Shown here piece after piece: positions 14,989-23,901 of a stretch of 64,000 nt of DNA. The number at the start of each line of letters is the position of its first letter. Position 1 is the first letter of the stretch. This DNA comes from Hydrogenophaga aromaticivorans (GTDB lineage Bacteria; Pseudomonadota; Gammaproteobacteria; Burkholderiales; Burkholderiaceae_C), in the NCBI RefSeq assembly GCF_013387465.1, contig NZ_VYGV01000001.1, positions 293,873 through 357,872 of the forward strand. Reading direction: 5' to 3'. The notes below the pieces were generated by a model. That model saw only the letters and a program-made list of their open reading frames with translations, was not told where the DNA came from and searched no databases. The position numbers and the translations under genes are program-made.

Positions 14989-16488
14989 TCACTCCAGGCC
15001 TTCTTCCACCAGCTCCGCCGCACGCAACAGCGCGCGGGCCTTGTGTTCGGTTTCCCTCCACTCCATCTCGGGAATGGAATCAGCCACGACCCCCGCGGCC
15101 GCCTGCACGTAGAGCATCTGGTCCTTGATGATGCCGGTGCGGATGGCGATGGCCACGTCCATGTCACCGGCGTAGCTGAGGTAGCCGCAGGCCCCTCCGT
15201 AGAGACCGCGCTTGGTGGGCTCCAGCTGGTCGATCAGCTCCATCGCGTGCACCTTGGGCGCGCCGGTCAACGTGCCGGCGGGAAAGGTGGCTTTCAGCAC
15301 GTCCATGTTCGTCATACCGTCCACCAGCGTGCCTTCGACGTTGCTCACGATGTGCATCACATGGCTGTAGCGCTCCACCGCAAAGGCCTCGGTCACCTTG
15401 ACGCTGCCGATCTTGGCGATGCGGCCGATGTCGTTGCGCGCCAGGTCGATCAGCATCACGTGTTCGGCGCGCTCTTTCGGGTCGTTCACCAGTTCGATTT
15501 CGGTCGCCTTGTCTTTCTCGGGCGTGGCGCCGCGCGGTCGGGTGCCGGCGAGCGGCCGGATGATGACCTTCTGACCCTCATCGACCTGCTCCTGCCGCAC
15601 CAGGATCTCGGGCGAGGCACCCACCACGTGGAAGTCCCCAAAGTGGTAGTAATACATGTAGGGGCTGGGGTTCAGCGAACGCAGGGCGCGGTACAACGAG
15701 AGCGGCGACTCGGTGTAGCGCTTCTTGATGCGTTGTCCCACCTGCACCTGCATGAAGTCGCCGCCGGCGATCAGCTCCTTGGCGCGCTCCACCGCAGCGA
15801 TGTAGTCGGCTTTGGCAAAGTCGCGTTCGGCCGGGAAACTCTGGCTGGGTTTGACCACCGGCGCGCTCACCGAATACTTCAGCGCTTCCTTCAGTTCGCG
15901 CACGCGCTTCTTGGCGTTGGCGTAGGCCTCGGGCTGGGCCGGGTCGGCGTAGACGATCAGGTAGAGCTTGCCCGAGAGGTTGTCGATGACCGCCAGCTCT
16001 TCGCACTGCAGCAGCAGGATGTCGGGGCAGCCCAGGGTGTCGGGCGGGCAACTGGCTTCGAGCTTCTTCTCGATGTAGCGCACCGCGTCGTAGCCGAAGT
16101 AACCGGCCAGACCGCCGCAAAAACGCGGCAGCCCAGGCCGCAGCGCCACCTTGAAGCGCTGCTGGTAGGCGGCGATGAAGTCCAGCGGATTGCCGTAGTT
16201 GATTTCCACCACCACGCCGTCGCGCACCACCTCGGTTTTGGCCTCGGCGCCGAAGCCGCTGGCCCGCAGCAGCGTGCGCGCGGGCAGGCCGATGAAGCTG
16301 TAGCGGCCGAAGCGCTCGCCGCCGACGACGGATTCGAGCAGGAAGCTGTATTTGCCGTCGCCACGCCCGTGGGCGAGCTTGAGGTACAGCGAGAGCGGGG
16401 TTTCGAGGTCAGCGAAGGCCTCGGCCATCAGCGGGATGCGGTTGTAGCCCTGGCTGGCCAGGCTCTTGAATTCGAGTTCGGTGATCAT
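14989..16488 (-). CDS. trpE: Anthranilate synthase component I
   Basis: TrpE, 499 aa, makes anthranilate from chorismate with ammonia from TrpG. The chorismate-binding domain occupies the C-terminal half ([55 protein letters not shown]). Start 16488 ([10 protein letters not shown]) is preferred because GGAG lies 10 nt upstream and homologues start there; an in-frame ATG five codons earlier is possible. First gene of the trp cluster, 259 nt past the candidate leader peptide start. Confidence 0.96.
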   Translation of the reverse strand: MITELEFKSLASQGYNRIPLMAEAFADLETPLSLYLKLAHGRGDGKYSFLLESVVGGERFGRYSFIGLPARTLLRASGFGAEAKTEVVRDGVVVEINYGNPLDFIAAYQQRFKVALRPGLPRFCGGLAGYFGYDAVRYIEKKLEASCPPDTLGCPDILLLQCEELAVIDNLSGKLYLIVYADPAQPEAYANAKKRVRELKEALKYSVSAPVVKPSQSFPAERDFAKADYIAAVERAKELIAGGDFMQVQVGQRIKKRYTESPLSLYRALRSLNPSPYMYYYHFGDFHVVGASPEILVRQEQVDEGQKVIIRPLAGTRPRGATPEKDKATEIELVNDPKERAEHVMLIDLARNDIGRIAKIGSVKVTEAFAVERYSHVMHIVSNVEGTLVDGMTNMDVLKATFPAGTLTGAPKVHAMELIDQLEPTKRGLYGGACGYLSYAGDMDVAIAIRTGIIKDQMLYVQAAAGVVADSIPEMEWRETEHKARALLRAAELVEEGLE

Positions 16489-16646
16489 GTTCAGACGCTC
16501 CATCGGCTTCTGGCTGCGCCGCAGCGGGGGAAACCGTTTTTCTGGGGGTCCCGGTCAGACCGGCTGCCGGGTTCGGGGAGTGGGGTGGCGCGGGCGGGTC
16601 AACAGGGGCGGACCGGAACCAGCGCACCTCCGGGGGGAGTGCACGT

Positions 16647-16730
16647 TTACGCTGGCTTGCGCCAGGGCCAGGCTCCCCGGCCATTGCGGCTCGGCAGAAT
16701 GCCCGTCAGGGATGTGCGTGGGTTGAACAT
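16647..16730 (-). CDS. Candidate trp leader peptide (trpL-like)
   Basis: A 27-codon frame upstream of trpE whose product carries Trp-Pro-Trp five residues before its end (…RGAWPWRKPA). Directly after the Trp codons the RNA can fold into alternative hairpins: CTGGC/GCCAG around a GCAA loop, and CCAGCG pairing with CGCTGG about 30 nt further, with an inner GCACTCC/GGAGGTGC stem. No Shine-Dalgarno precedes the ATG, but an extended -10 box lies just upstream, so a leaderless mRNA starting at the ATG is possible, as known for trpL of Sinorhizobium. There is no clear U-tract, so the terminator part of the model is weak. Confidence 0.4.
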   Translation of the reverse strand: MFNPRTSLTGILPSRNGRGAWPWRKPA

Positions 16731-16738
16731 GGGGCCAA

Positions 16739-16747
16739 AGTGTAGCA
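16739..16747 (-). promoter_or_regulatory. Extended -10 promoter candidate for trpE
   Basis: On the minus strand TGC-TACACT fits an extended -10 box (TGn-TAnnnT). Transcription would then begin within a base or two of the leader ATG at 16730. No good -35 box is visible, which is common for extended -10 promoters. Confidence 0.4.
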
Positions 16748-16838
16748 AAGCCGCCGCGAAAAACCCGCGTACCCTGACTGCACGCTTTGGTTCTACGGTT
16801 GAACCCTGTTGCCGGAGTCCGGGCGGACCGTCAGAATC

Positions 16839-16872
16839 CGGTTTTTACGAACGGCCGTTCTTTTTTTAACCG
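16839..16872. repeat. Nested dyad with T7 tract in the trpE/chalcone-isomerase divergent gap
   Basis: The 418-nt gap 16489-16906 holds the trp leader on one side and this element on the other. GAACGGCCGTTC (16849-16860) is a 12-bp palindrome, flanked by CGGTT (16839-16843) and AACCG (16868-16872), with a run of seven T after the palindrome. It lies 34 nt before the ATG at 16907 and could be a regulator site or a weak hairpin. Confidence 0.4.
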
Positions 16873-16906
16873 TCCGACAGCCCGGACCGCCCAAAGGCAC
16901 ACCGCC

Positions 16907-17521
16907 ATGAACATGCCCCATCGGGTTTTGCGTACCCTGCCCACCGCACTCCTGGCGCTTGCAGCGATCCTGAGCCTCGCACCCGGGCTCTCGCGCGCGG
17001 CCACCGTCGACGTGGCCGGCGTCCAGCTGGAAGACCGCATCACCGTCAACGGCAGCCCGTTGCAGCTCAACGGCGCGGGCGTGCGCTACAAGGCGGTGTT
17101 CAAGGTCTACACCGCCGGCCTGTACCTGGGCCAGAAAGCCACCACCACCGAACAGGTGCTGGCCGCGCCCGGCCCCAGGCGCATGACCATCACCATGCTG
17201 CGCGACATCGATTCGGCTGAGCTGGGCAAGCTGTTTTCGCGCGGCATGGAAGACAACATGGAGCGCAGTGCGTTTTCCAAGCTGATCCCCGGCGTGATCC
17301 GCATGAGCCAGGTGTTCACCGACCACAAGAAGCTGCTCGCGGGCGAAACCTTCGTGCTCGACTGGGTGCCGGGCACCGGCACCGTGCTCACGGTCAAGGG
17401 CAAGGTCGAGGGTGAACCGTTCAAGGAGCCCGAGTTCTTCAACGCGCTGATGCGCATCTGGCTCGGCCCCAAGCCGGCGGACTGGCAGCTCAAGGATGCA
17501 CTGCTGGGCAAGAAAAAGTAA
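16907..17521 (+). CDS. Secreted chalcone-isomerase-fold protein
   Basis: A 204-aa exported protein of the bacterial chalcone-isomerase-like family. Residues 1-31 form a Sec signal peptide ending in SRA-AT. The mature part has the family pattern: VAGVQLEDRITVNGSPLQLNGAG, YKAVFKVYTAGLYL, and FVLDWVPGTGTVLTVKG. The bacterial members are periplasmic and their function is unknown; flavonoid isomerase activity should not be assumed. Start 16907 is chosen ahead of an ATG two codons later. It is convergent with gph. Confidence 0.88.
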   Translation: MNMPHRVLRTLPTALLALAAILSLAPGLSRAATVDVAGVQLEDRITVNGSPLQLNGAGVRYKAVFKVYTAGLYLGQKATTTEQVLAAPGPRRMTITMLRDIDSAELGKLFSRGMEDNMERSAFSKLIPGVIRMSQVFTDHKKLLAGETFVLDWVPGTGTVLTVKGKVEGEPFKEPEFFNALMRIWLGPKPADWQLKDALLGKKK

Positions 17522-17616
17522 ATCACTTCGGCCCCCAGCGTCCGCCGCTGCGCGGGTCGCTGCCTCCCGAGGGGGTGCGGCCTTGCCTGGGGCGGCCCGG
17601 CGCTGCGGGGGTCGGG
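17522..17616 (+). repeat. GC-rich intergenic hairpin repeat, degenerate copy
   Basis: Begins directly after the stop of the chalcone-isomerase-like gene and ends at the stop of convergent gph. It contains CCGCCGCTGCGCGGG, CTCCCGAGGGGG and CGGCCCGGCGCTGCGGGG, resembling the better-preserved copies at 27907, 41443 and 60983. It may act as a bidirectional terminator. Confidence 0.45.
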
Positions 17617-18312
17617 TCAGTCCAGCAGCTCGACCAGCGAGCCGATCAACCGGTCGTGCGGCGCTTCGGCGATCGGGTCGCCGTGGTTGTAGCCGTAGTT
17701 GACCAGCGCCACCGGGCAGCCGGCCGCGCGCGCGGCGATGCCGTCGTTCTGCGAGTCACCCACCATCAGGGTCTGCGCCGGCAAGGTGCCCAGCGCTTCG
17801 CAGGTTTTCAGCAGCGGCAACGGGTCGGGCTTCTTGCGCTCGAAGCTGTCGCCGCCGAACACCTGGGAAAAGAACCCGTCCAGGCCCTTGATCTCCAGCA
17901 GCGCCTGCGCAAACGCCAGCGGCTTGTTGGTCAGGCAGGCCATCGGCAGGCCCGTGGCCTGCAGGCGCTGCAGACCTTCCAGCACCCCCGGGTACACCTC
18001 CGAATGTTGGCCGTTGATGAACAGGTAGTGGTGCTGGTAACGCTCCAGCGCCAGTTCACCCACCTGTTCGCGCGGCCAGCTCAGCGCCACACCGGCGGCG
18101 GCCACCACCTCGGGCAGGGCCAGCTGGTGGTCCAGAACGGTGCGCACCAGGTGCTCGGAGCCCTTGCCCACCGAGCGCTCGACCATCAAACGATCCACCG
18201 GTGGCAGACCGATGTCCTCCAGCGTGTGGTTGAGCGCGACGACGAAGTCGCCCAGCGTGTCGACCATCGTGCCGTCGAGGTCGACGATCACGGCCTTGAT
18301 GCCCGCCAGCAT
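17617..18312 (-). CDS. gph: Phosphoglycolate phosphatase
   Basis: A 231-aa HAD-superfamily phosphatase that dephosphorylates 2-phosphoglycolate. The nucleophile motif DLDGTMVDT has its Asp at residue 11, motif II is CLTNKP, and motifs III/IV are KKPDP and VGDSQND. Its ATG overlaps the rpe stop by one base (TGATG). In many Burkholderiales rpe-gph lie directly before trpE; here the chalcone-isomerase-like gene intervenes on the other strand. Confidence 0.95.
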   Translation of the reverse strand: MLAGIKAVIVDLDGTMVDTLGDFVVALNHTLEDIGLPPVDRLMVERSVGKGSEHLVRTVLDHQLALPEVVAAAGVALSWPREQVGELALERYQHHYLFINGQHSEVYPGVLEGLQRLQATGLPMACLTNKPLAFAQALLEIKGLDGFFSQVFGGDSFERKKPDPLPLLKTCEALGTLPAQTLMVGDSQNDGIAARAAGCPVALVNYGYNHGDPIAEAPHDRLIGSLVELLD

Positions 18313-18989
18313 CAAGCGAGCGCCTTGCGCATCTCGTCGATGACACTTTTGTAGTCCGGCTTGCCAAAGATCGCGCTGCCGGCCACAAAGGTGTCGGCAC
18401 CCGCGTCGGCCACGCGGCGGATGTTGTCGGCCTTGATGCCGCCGTCCACCTCCAGGCGGATGTCCTTGCCGCTGGCTTCGATGCGCTTGCGGGCCGCTTC
18501 GATCTTGCGCAGCGCGGAGTCGATGAAGCTCTGACCGCCGAAGCCGGGGTTCACGCTCATGATCAGGATCAGGTCGATGTCGTCGATCAGGTAGTCCAGC
18601 ACGTCCAGCGGCTCGGCCGGGTTGAAGGTGAGGCCGGCCTTGCAGCCTTTGGCCTTGATCGCCTGCACGCTGCGGTGCACATGGGCCGAAGCGTCGGGGT
18701 GGAAGCTCACCAGGTCGGCACCGGCATCGATGAAGGCGCCCGCGAGTGCGTCCACCGGCTGGATCATCAGGTGCACGTCGATCGGCACCGGGGTGCCGTC
18801 GGGCTTCCTGGCGTGCGGTTTCAGGGCCTGGCAGACCATGGGCCCGAAGGTCAGGTTGGGCACGTAGTGGTTGTCCATCACGTCGAAATGGATCCAGTCG
18901 GCGCCGGCAGCGATGACGTTTTTCACCTCTTCGCCCAGGCGGGCGAAGTCGGCGGAGAGGATGGACGGGGCGATGCGGTAGGTGGTCAT
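18312..18989 (-). CDS. rpe: Ribulose-phosphate 3-epimerase
   Basis: Rpe, 225 aa, interconverts ribulose-5-phosphate and xylulose-5-phosphate. The TIM-barrel motifs [30 protein letters not shown] and DGGIKADN are visible; they carry the metal and catalytic Asp/His residues. Start 18989 (MTTYRIAPS) is chosen over longer forms that would run into the apaG region. First gene of the rpe-gph pair, divergent from apaG. Confidence 0.97.
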   Translation of the reverse strand: MTTYRIAPSILSADFARLGEEVKNVIAAGADWIHFDVMDNHYVPNLTFGPMVCQALKPHARKPDGTPVPIDVHLMIQPVDALAGAFIDAGADLVSFHPDASAHVHRSVQAIKAKGCKAGLTFNPAEPLDVLDYLIDDIDLILIMSVNPGFGGQSFIDSALRKIEAARKRIEASGKDIRLEVDGGIKADNIRRVADAGADTFVAGSAIFGKPDYKSVIDEMRKALA

Positions 18990-19074
18990 GGCGCGTGGAG
19001 GGGTTGGAAACGGAACTGGCGCCGATTTTCGCAGGCCCGGCAAGGATTTGCCGCGCCGCGTTAACATGCCGCTC

Positions 19075-19476
19075 ATGTCGAAATACCAGTTGACCTGCGA
19101 GGTCGAACCCCAGTACCTGAGCGAGCAGTCCACGCCCGACGAGGACCTCTACGCCTTCGCGTACACCATCACCATCACCAACACCGGGGATGTGACGGCG
19201 CAGCTGATCTCGCGCCACTGGATCATCGACGATGCCCGGGGCCACACCGAAGAGGTCAAAGGCCTGGGCGTGGTGGGCAACCAGCCGCTGCTGCGCCCCG
19301 GCGAATCGTTCCAGTACACCAGCGGCACGCGCCTGCACACACCCAACGGCACCATGCGGGGCAGTTTTTTCTGCGTCGCCGAAGACGGCGAGCGGTTTGA
19401 GGCCCCGGTGCCCGAATTTGCGCTCAGCGCCAGCGCTTCCGACACGGGTCCGGGCACGGCCCGCGTGCTCCACTGA
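19075..19476 (+). CDS. apaG: ApaG domain protein
   Basis: A 133-aa ApaG protein with a fibronectin-III-like fold (Co2+/Mg2+ efflux-linked family). Visible motifs are [27 protein letters not shown] and [20 protein letters not shown]. The role is not settled; in enterics the gene is next to apaH and ksgA. Start 19075 ([10 protein letters not shown]); an ATG three codons upstream is possible. Divergent from rpe, with 85 nt between the starts. Confidence 0.93.
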   Translation: MSKYQLTCEVEPQYLSEQSTPDEDLYAFAYTITITNTGDVTAQLISRHWIIDDARGHTEEVKGLGVVGNQPLLRPGESFQYTSGTRLHTPNGTMRGSFFCVAEDGERFEAPVPEFALSASASDTGPGTARVLH

Positions 19477-19525
19477 GCACCGCCGGCCGCGGCGCCGGCC
19501 AGCGGGCGCCCTCCTCGACGCTTTC

Positions 19526-21751
19526 ATGACGCTCACCGAACTGCTCGACACGCTGGACCCCGCGGCGCCCCTGGCCCGGCGCCATCTCTGGCTGATGGAC
19601 GCCCTGCGCTGGGTGCGCGGCGAAGCCGAAGACCCTCAGGCCAGCGTGGGGCGCGTGCGCCAGCTGCTGGCCACGGTCCGTGAAGACCCTGCCTGGCTGA
19701 ACCGCTGGCACCGCTGGTGGGCCCGTTTCCTGCAGACGGTGGACCTCACGCCGCTGCTGGCCGACTTCGGCTTTGCCCCGCGCACGGCCTTCCTGAGCGA
19801 GCTCGGTCACCGCCTGCGCCGCAAGCTGCTGCCCGGCACCCCCGAAACCAGCGACATCACCGACCTGTTCGGGCTCCTGCTGCCGAGCCGCTTTGACGTG
19901 CGCTGGCTGCAGGCACTGGACACCCGGACACTGGAAGAGCTCCGCCAGGTGCTGCTCAGCGACACCCCCGCGGCGCCCGATGCGCAGGTCCCGACGCACT
20001 GGCAGGCGACCCTGCTGGATGCGCTCGTCTTTTGCGTCGGCCAGGTCAGCGCCACCGGTTTCGCCAGCGAAGTCCGTGGCCGCATGAGCCACGAGGAGCG
20101 GGCCCGGCGCGCCTTTCACGCCCTGCCGGTGCAGGTCGAGGCCGTGCGCCGCAGCGCCCTGCGCCACGGTGCGCGCAGCGGACAGGTGCGCCACGAGGTG
20201 GACAAGCTGCGCCGGCAGCTCGATGTGTGCCGCGTCGCGGCCCAGTCGGTCTATGCGCACCTGGACGAACACGGCGTGTCGGTCGGCATCGTGTTCCGGC
20301 TGCGGCAGCTGGCCGAACGCATCTTGCGCATCCAGCAGCTGCTTGACTGCATGCTCGCCGACCAGCCCGACCGGGCCACAGCCGCACTGCTGGCCGATCT
20401 GGCCCTGCTCGGACAGGACAACCGCAGCATCCGGGCGCTGATCGCCCACAGTTCCGGTCTCACGGCGGCCAAGGTGGCCGAACGCAGCGCCGAAACCGGC
20501 GAGCAGTACATCACGCGCAACGCCGCCGAGTACCGCCAGATGCTGGGCATGGCCGCGGGCGGCGGCGCCGTGCTGGGCCTGACCACCTGGGCCAAGTTCG
20601 GCGTCATCGCGCTGTCGCTCTCGGCCTTCTGGGCCGGCTTCGCGGCCGGTCTGAACTACGCACTGTCCTTCGTGCTGATCCAGTTGCTGCATTTCACCGT
20701 GGCCACCAAACAGCCCGCCGTGACCGCCCCGGCCATGGTCGCCAAACTGCGCAACATCCACGAAACGGGCGCGGTGCGGCGCTTTGTGGACGAAGTGGCC
20801 CACCTGCTGCGCTCGCAGGTTGCGGCCATCCTGGGCAACGTCGGCCTGGTGGTGCCGGTGGTGGTGCTGATCAGCATCGCTCTGTTGCAGGCCACGGGCG
20901 CGCCGATGATCGGTGCGGACCAGGCCGCCCACGTGGTGGACTCGCTGCACCTGCTCGGGCCGAGCGCACTGTTCGCGGCGTTCACCGGCGTGCTGCTGTT
21001 CGCCTCCAGCATCATCGCCGGCTGGGTCGAGAACTGGTTTGTCTACTACCGCCTCGACTCCGCCATCCGCTACAACCCGCGTTTCACGCGCGCGCTGGGC
21101 GCCGAGCGGGCTGCGCGATGGGCGAAGTTTTTCCGCGACAACATCTCCGGCCTGGCCGCCAACATCTCGCTGGGCTTCATGCTCGGCCTGGTGCCGGCGT
21201 TTGCCCAGTTCTTCGGCCTCGGGCTCGACATCCGCCACGTGACCCTGGCAGCGGGTCAGCTCGCAGCGGCCGCGGTCACGCTGGGATCGGCGGCGCTGGT
21301 CGACCCCGGCTTCTGGTGGGCGGTCGCCGGCGTGGTCGCCATCGGACCGCTGAACCTGGTGGTCAGCTTCTACCTCGCGTTCCGCCTGGCCCTGAAGGCG
21401 CAGAACATCAACGACGTCAACCGCAGCCTGATCCACCTCGCCCTGCGCCGCCGCCTGCGCAGCCATCCGCTGGGGTTCTTCCTGCCCCCGCGCACCGAGG
21501 TCGCGCCGCCGGCCGAAGACGTCAGCGACATCGAAGCCGCCTGGACCGCCGACTCCCGGCGCGATGCCATGGACGAAGCCAGCCGGCGCTGGGCCGAGGC
21601 CTACCTGGCGCGCACGGCCGACGGCAGCGCTCTTGCCGACGACCCCTGGGAACGCGGCATCGCCGGCCCGAGCGCTGGGGTGCCCGACACAACCGGGGTG
21701 CCCGCCACGGGTGGCGCATCGGCGCGCCAGACCGACCCGAGCACCCCATGA
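19526..21751 (+). CDS. Gcr/SpecificRecomb family membrane protein
   Basis: A 741-aa protein of the family often labelled 'site-specific recombinase'. The N-terminal half (1-330) is helical and Arg/Leu-rich with no membrane segment; the C-terminal half has several hydrophobic stretches (for example GVIALSLSAFWAGFAAGLNYALSFVLIQLL split by polar turns, GLVVPVVVLISIALL, FTGVLLFASSIIAGWV, LGFMLGLVPAFAQFFGLGL). I see no tyrosine- or serine-recombinase signature. The start ATG at 19526 is the first after apaG; its stop overlaps thiL (ATGA). It is probably the first gene of a thiL-pgpA-pncC run. Confidence 0.85.
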   Translation: MTLTELLDTLDPAAPLARRHLWLMDALRWVRGEAEDPQASVGRVRQLLATVREDPAWLNRWHRWWARFLQTVDLTPLLADFGFAPRTAFLSELGHRLRRKLLPGTPETSDITDLFGLLLPSRFDVRWLQALDTRTLEELRQVLLSDTPAAPDAQVPTHWQATLLDALVFCVGQVSATGFASEVRGRMSHEERARRAFHALPVQVEAVRRSALRHGARSGQVRHEVDKLRRQLDVCRVAAQSVYAHLDEHGVSVGIVFRLRQLAERILRIQQLLDCMLADQPDRATAALLADLALLGQDNRSIRALIAHSSGLTAAKVAERSAETGEQYITRNAAEYRQMLGMAAGGGAVLGLTTWAKFGVIALSLSAFWAGFAAGLNYALSFVLIQLLHFTVATKQPAVTAPAMVAKLRNIHETGAVRRFVDEVAHLLRSQVAAILGNVGLVVPVVVLISIALLQATGAPMIGADQAAHVVDSLHLLGPSALFAAFTGVLLFASSIIAGWVENWFVYYRLDSAIRYNPRFTRALGAERAARWAKFFRDNISGLAANISLGFMLGLVPAFAQFFGLGLDIRHVTLAAGQLAAAAVTLGSAALVDPGFWWAVAGVVAIGPLNLVVSFYLAFRLALKAQNINDVNRSLIHLALRRRLRSHPLGFFLPPRTEVAPPAEDVSDIEAAWTADSRRDAMDEASRRWAEAYLARTADGSALADDPWERGIAGPSAGVPDTTGVPATGGASARQTDPSTP

Positions 21752-22758
21752 CACCCCGGGAAAATCCACCGGTCACCGCCGGTGGCGAATTCGACCTCAT
21801 CCGGCGGCACTTCCAACGCACTGCGCCGCCCTCGGTCGCCGCCGTTGCGCTGGGCATCGGTGACGACTGCGCCTTGCTGCAGCCCAGCCCCGGTGGCCTG
21901 CTCGCCGTCTCCAGCGACATGCTGGTCGAGGGCGTGCACTTCTTTCCTGACGCAGCGCCCGAGGCGCTCGGCCACAAGGCCCTGGCCGTCAACCTCAGCG
22001 ACCTCGCGGCCATGGGCGCGCACCCGCTGGGCTTCACGCTCGCGCTGGCCCTGCCCCGGGTGGACGACGCCTGGCTCACGGCGTTCTCGCGCGGTCTCTT
22101 CGCGCTGGCCGACGCCCACGCCTGCCCACTGGTCGGCGGCGACACCACACGCGGACCGCTCAATCTCTGCATCACCATCTTCGGCGAGCTGCGGCCGGGC
22201 CAGGCACTGCGGCGCGACGCGGCGCAGGCGGGCGACGACCTCTACCTCAGCGGCGCGGTCGGTGAGGCCCGGCTGGCGCTGGAACTGCTGCGGGGCACCC
22301 CTTGGGCCACCGCCCACAGCGGACCCGGTGCCCTGTCCCGGCTGCGCGAACGGCTGGAGCGTCCGGCGCCCCGCGTGGCGCTCGGCCAGGCGCTGGCGGG
22401 CCTGGCCCACGCGGCCATCGACGTGAGCGATGGTCTCGCGGGCGATCTCGGCCACATCCTGCGTGCCAGCCGTGTCGGTGCGCACCTGGAACTGGCGGCC
22501 CTGCCCCTGCCACCCGACCTGGCGGGCCTGCCCGAGGACCGGCGGTTCGAATGCCTGCTGCATGGGGGCGACGACTACGAACTGCTCTTCACGGCAGCGC
22601 CCGGTGATCGGGAGCGGGTGCAAGCCGCGGCCCGCGCCAGCCAGACGCCGGTGCACCGCATCGGCTGCATCACGCCCAACGCCGGTCAACTGCGCCTGAT
22701 CGGCACGCAGGGCCAGACCGTGGCCGTGCCCACCCGCGGGTTCGACCACTTCGCCTGA
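21748..22758 (+). CDS. thiL: Thiamine-monophosphate kinase
   Basis: ThiL, 336 aa, phosphorylates thiamine phosphate to thiamine diphosphate. The N-terminal GGEFDLIRRHF and the metal-binding LGIGDDCALL match, as do SSDMLVEGVHF, NLSDLAAMGA, VGGDTTRGP and DVSDGLAGDLGHI. The ATG overlaps the upstream stop by 4 nt. thiL next to pgpA is a common proteobacterial arrangement. Confidence 0.96.
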   Translation: MTPRENPPVTAGGEFDLIRRHFQRTAPPSVAAVALGIGDDCALLQPSPGGLLAVSSDMLVEGVHFFPDAAPEALGHKALAVNLSDLAAMGAHPLGFTLALALPRVDDAWLTAFSRGLFALADAHACPLVGGDTTRGPLNLCITIFGELRPGQALRRDAAQAGDDLYLSGAVGEARLALELLRGTPWATAHSGPGALSRLRERLERPAPRVALGQALAGLAHAAIDVSDGLAGDLGHILRASRVGAHLELAALPLPPDLAGLPEDRRFECLLHGGDDYELLFTAAPGDRERVQAAARASQTPVHRIGCITPNAGQLRLIGTQGQTVAVPTRGFDHFA

Positions 22759-22804
22759 CCGGCCCCCTGCGGCCTGCCCCGCACCCGCGTTCCATAATCG
22801 GTCC

Positions 22805-23362
22805 ATGATGGTTGACACCGATCTCCCTCCGCGCGAGACCCCCGCGCGGCCCGCCGCAGACCCTGCCCCGATGGCACGGCCGACCCTGCGTTTTCTGTTC
22901 GCCCACCCGGCGCATTTCATCGCCCTCGGCGCGGGTTCGGGGCTGGCCCGCTGGGCCCCCGGCACCGTGGGCACGCTCTGGGCCTGGGCCGTGTTCGCGT
23001 TGCTGCAGCCCTCGATGTCCCACGCCGGCTGGGCCACCCTGATCGGGCTGGGCACGCTGATCGGCTGGTGGGCCTGCACCGTGACCGCGGTGCACATGCG
23101 CATCGCCGATTCAGGCCACATCGTCTGGGACGAAGTGGTCGCCTTCTGGCTGGTGCTCTGGCTGGTGTCGCCCACCAGCTTCTGGGGGCAGCTCTATGCG
23201 TTTGTCTTGTTCCGCGTGTTCGACGCCGTGAAGATCGGTCCCATGGCCTGGGCCGACCGGACCTTCAAGGGCTTCGGCCCACGCGGCGGCTTCGGTATCC
23301 TGCTCGACGATTTTGCGGCGGCGCTCTGCACGCTGCTGGTGATCGCGATCTGGAAGTATTAG
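22805..23362 (+). CDS. pgpA: Phosphatidylglycerophosphatase A
   Basis: PgpA, 185 aa, an inner-membrane phosphatase of phosphatidylglycerol synthesis. Family motifs visible are GSGLARWAPGTVGTLWAW, DSGHIVWDEVVAFWL, and GPRGGFGILLDDFAA near the C-terminus. About three or four hydrophobic segments lie between residues 45 and 182. It starts with two ATGs (22805, 22808). It follows thiL by 46 nt. Confidence 0.94.
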   Translation: MMVDTDLPPRETPARPAADPAPMARPTLRFLFAHPAHFIALGAGSGLARWAPGTVGTLWAWAVFALLQPSMSHAGWATLIGLGTLIGWWACTVTAVHMRIADSGHIVWDEVVAFWLVLWLVSPTSFWGQLYAFVLFRVFDAVKIGPMAWADRTFKGFGPRGGFGILLDDFAAALCTLLVIAIWKY

Positions 23363-23410
23363 GACCACCCCCATCGCTTGCTCGCTGCGCGTAGCCGCAC
23401 CCTTGCTTTC

Positions 23411-23896
23411 ATGAACACACCGTCCATTTCCCCATTGGTCGAACAACTGGCCACCACACTCAAGGCGCGTGGCCAGATGATGGCCACGGCCGAGAGCTGC
23501 ACCGGTGGTCTCATCGCGGGCGCCTGCACCGAAATCAGCGGGTCGAGCGACTGGTTTGAACGCGGCTTCGTGACCTATTCCAACGCCGCCAAGACCGAGC
23601 TGTTGGGCGTGCCGGCGGTGTTGATCGAGGCGCACGGCGCGGTGAGCGAACCGGTGGCGCGTGCCATGGCGGCGGGGGCTTTGGCCCATGCCCATGTGCA
23701 CTGGGCGGTGGCCGTGACCGGTGTCGCCGGCCCCACCGGCGGCAGCCCCGAAAAACCCGTCGGCACCGTGTGGTTCGGCTGGGCCACGCCGACCGGCGTC
23801 TCGACCGAACACCGCCACTTCGACGGCGACCGCGCCGCCGTGCGCCAGGCCACCGTCGCTCACGCCCTCGCCGGGTTGTTGCAGCGCCTGGCCTGA
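23411..23896 (+). CDS. pncC: Nicotinamide-nucleotide amidase (CinA C-terminal family)
   Basis: A 161-aa stand-alone CinA C-terminal domain, which deamidates nicotinamide mononucleotide in pyridine salvage. The catalytic serine motif TAESCTGGLIA and GVAGPTGGSPEKPVGTVW are present. Start 23411 follows a degenerate intergenic repeat after pgpA. No N-terminal competence domain is attached. Confidence 0.93.
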   Translation: MNTPSISPLVEQLATTLKARGQMMATAESCTGGLIAGACTEISGSSDWFERGFVTYSNAAKTELLGVPAVLIEAHGAVSEPVARAMAAGALAHAHVHWAVAVTGVAGPTGGSPEKPVGTVWFGWATPTGVSTEHRHFDGDRAAVRQATVAHALAGLLQRLA

Positions 23897-23901
23897 GCCC
23901 C

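Noticed and set aside
15043..16869. 608-codon plus-strand frame opposite trpE
   Set aside because: Antisense to trpE and across the trp leader; no start context or recognised domain.
17617..19551. Long minus-strand frame spanning gph, rpe and apaG
   Set aside because: Only the gph part is real coding; the rest is the wrong frame of rpe and the antisense of apaG.
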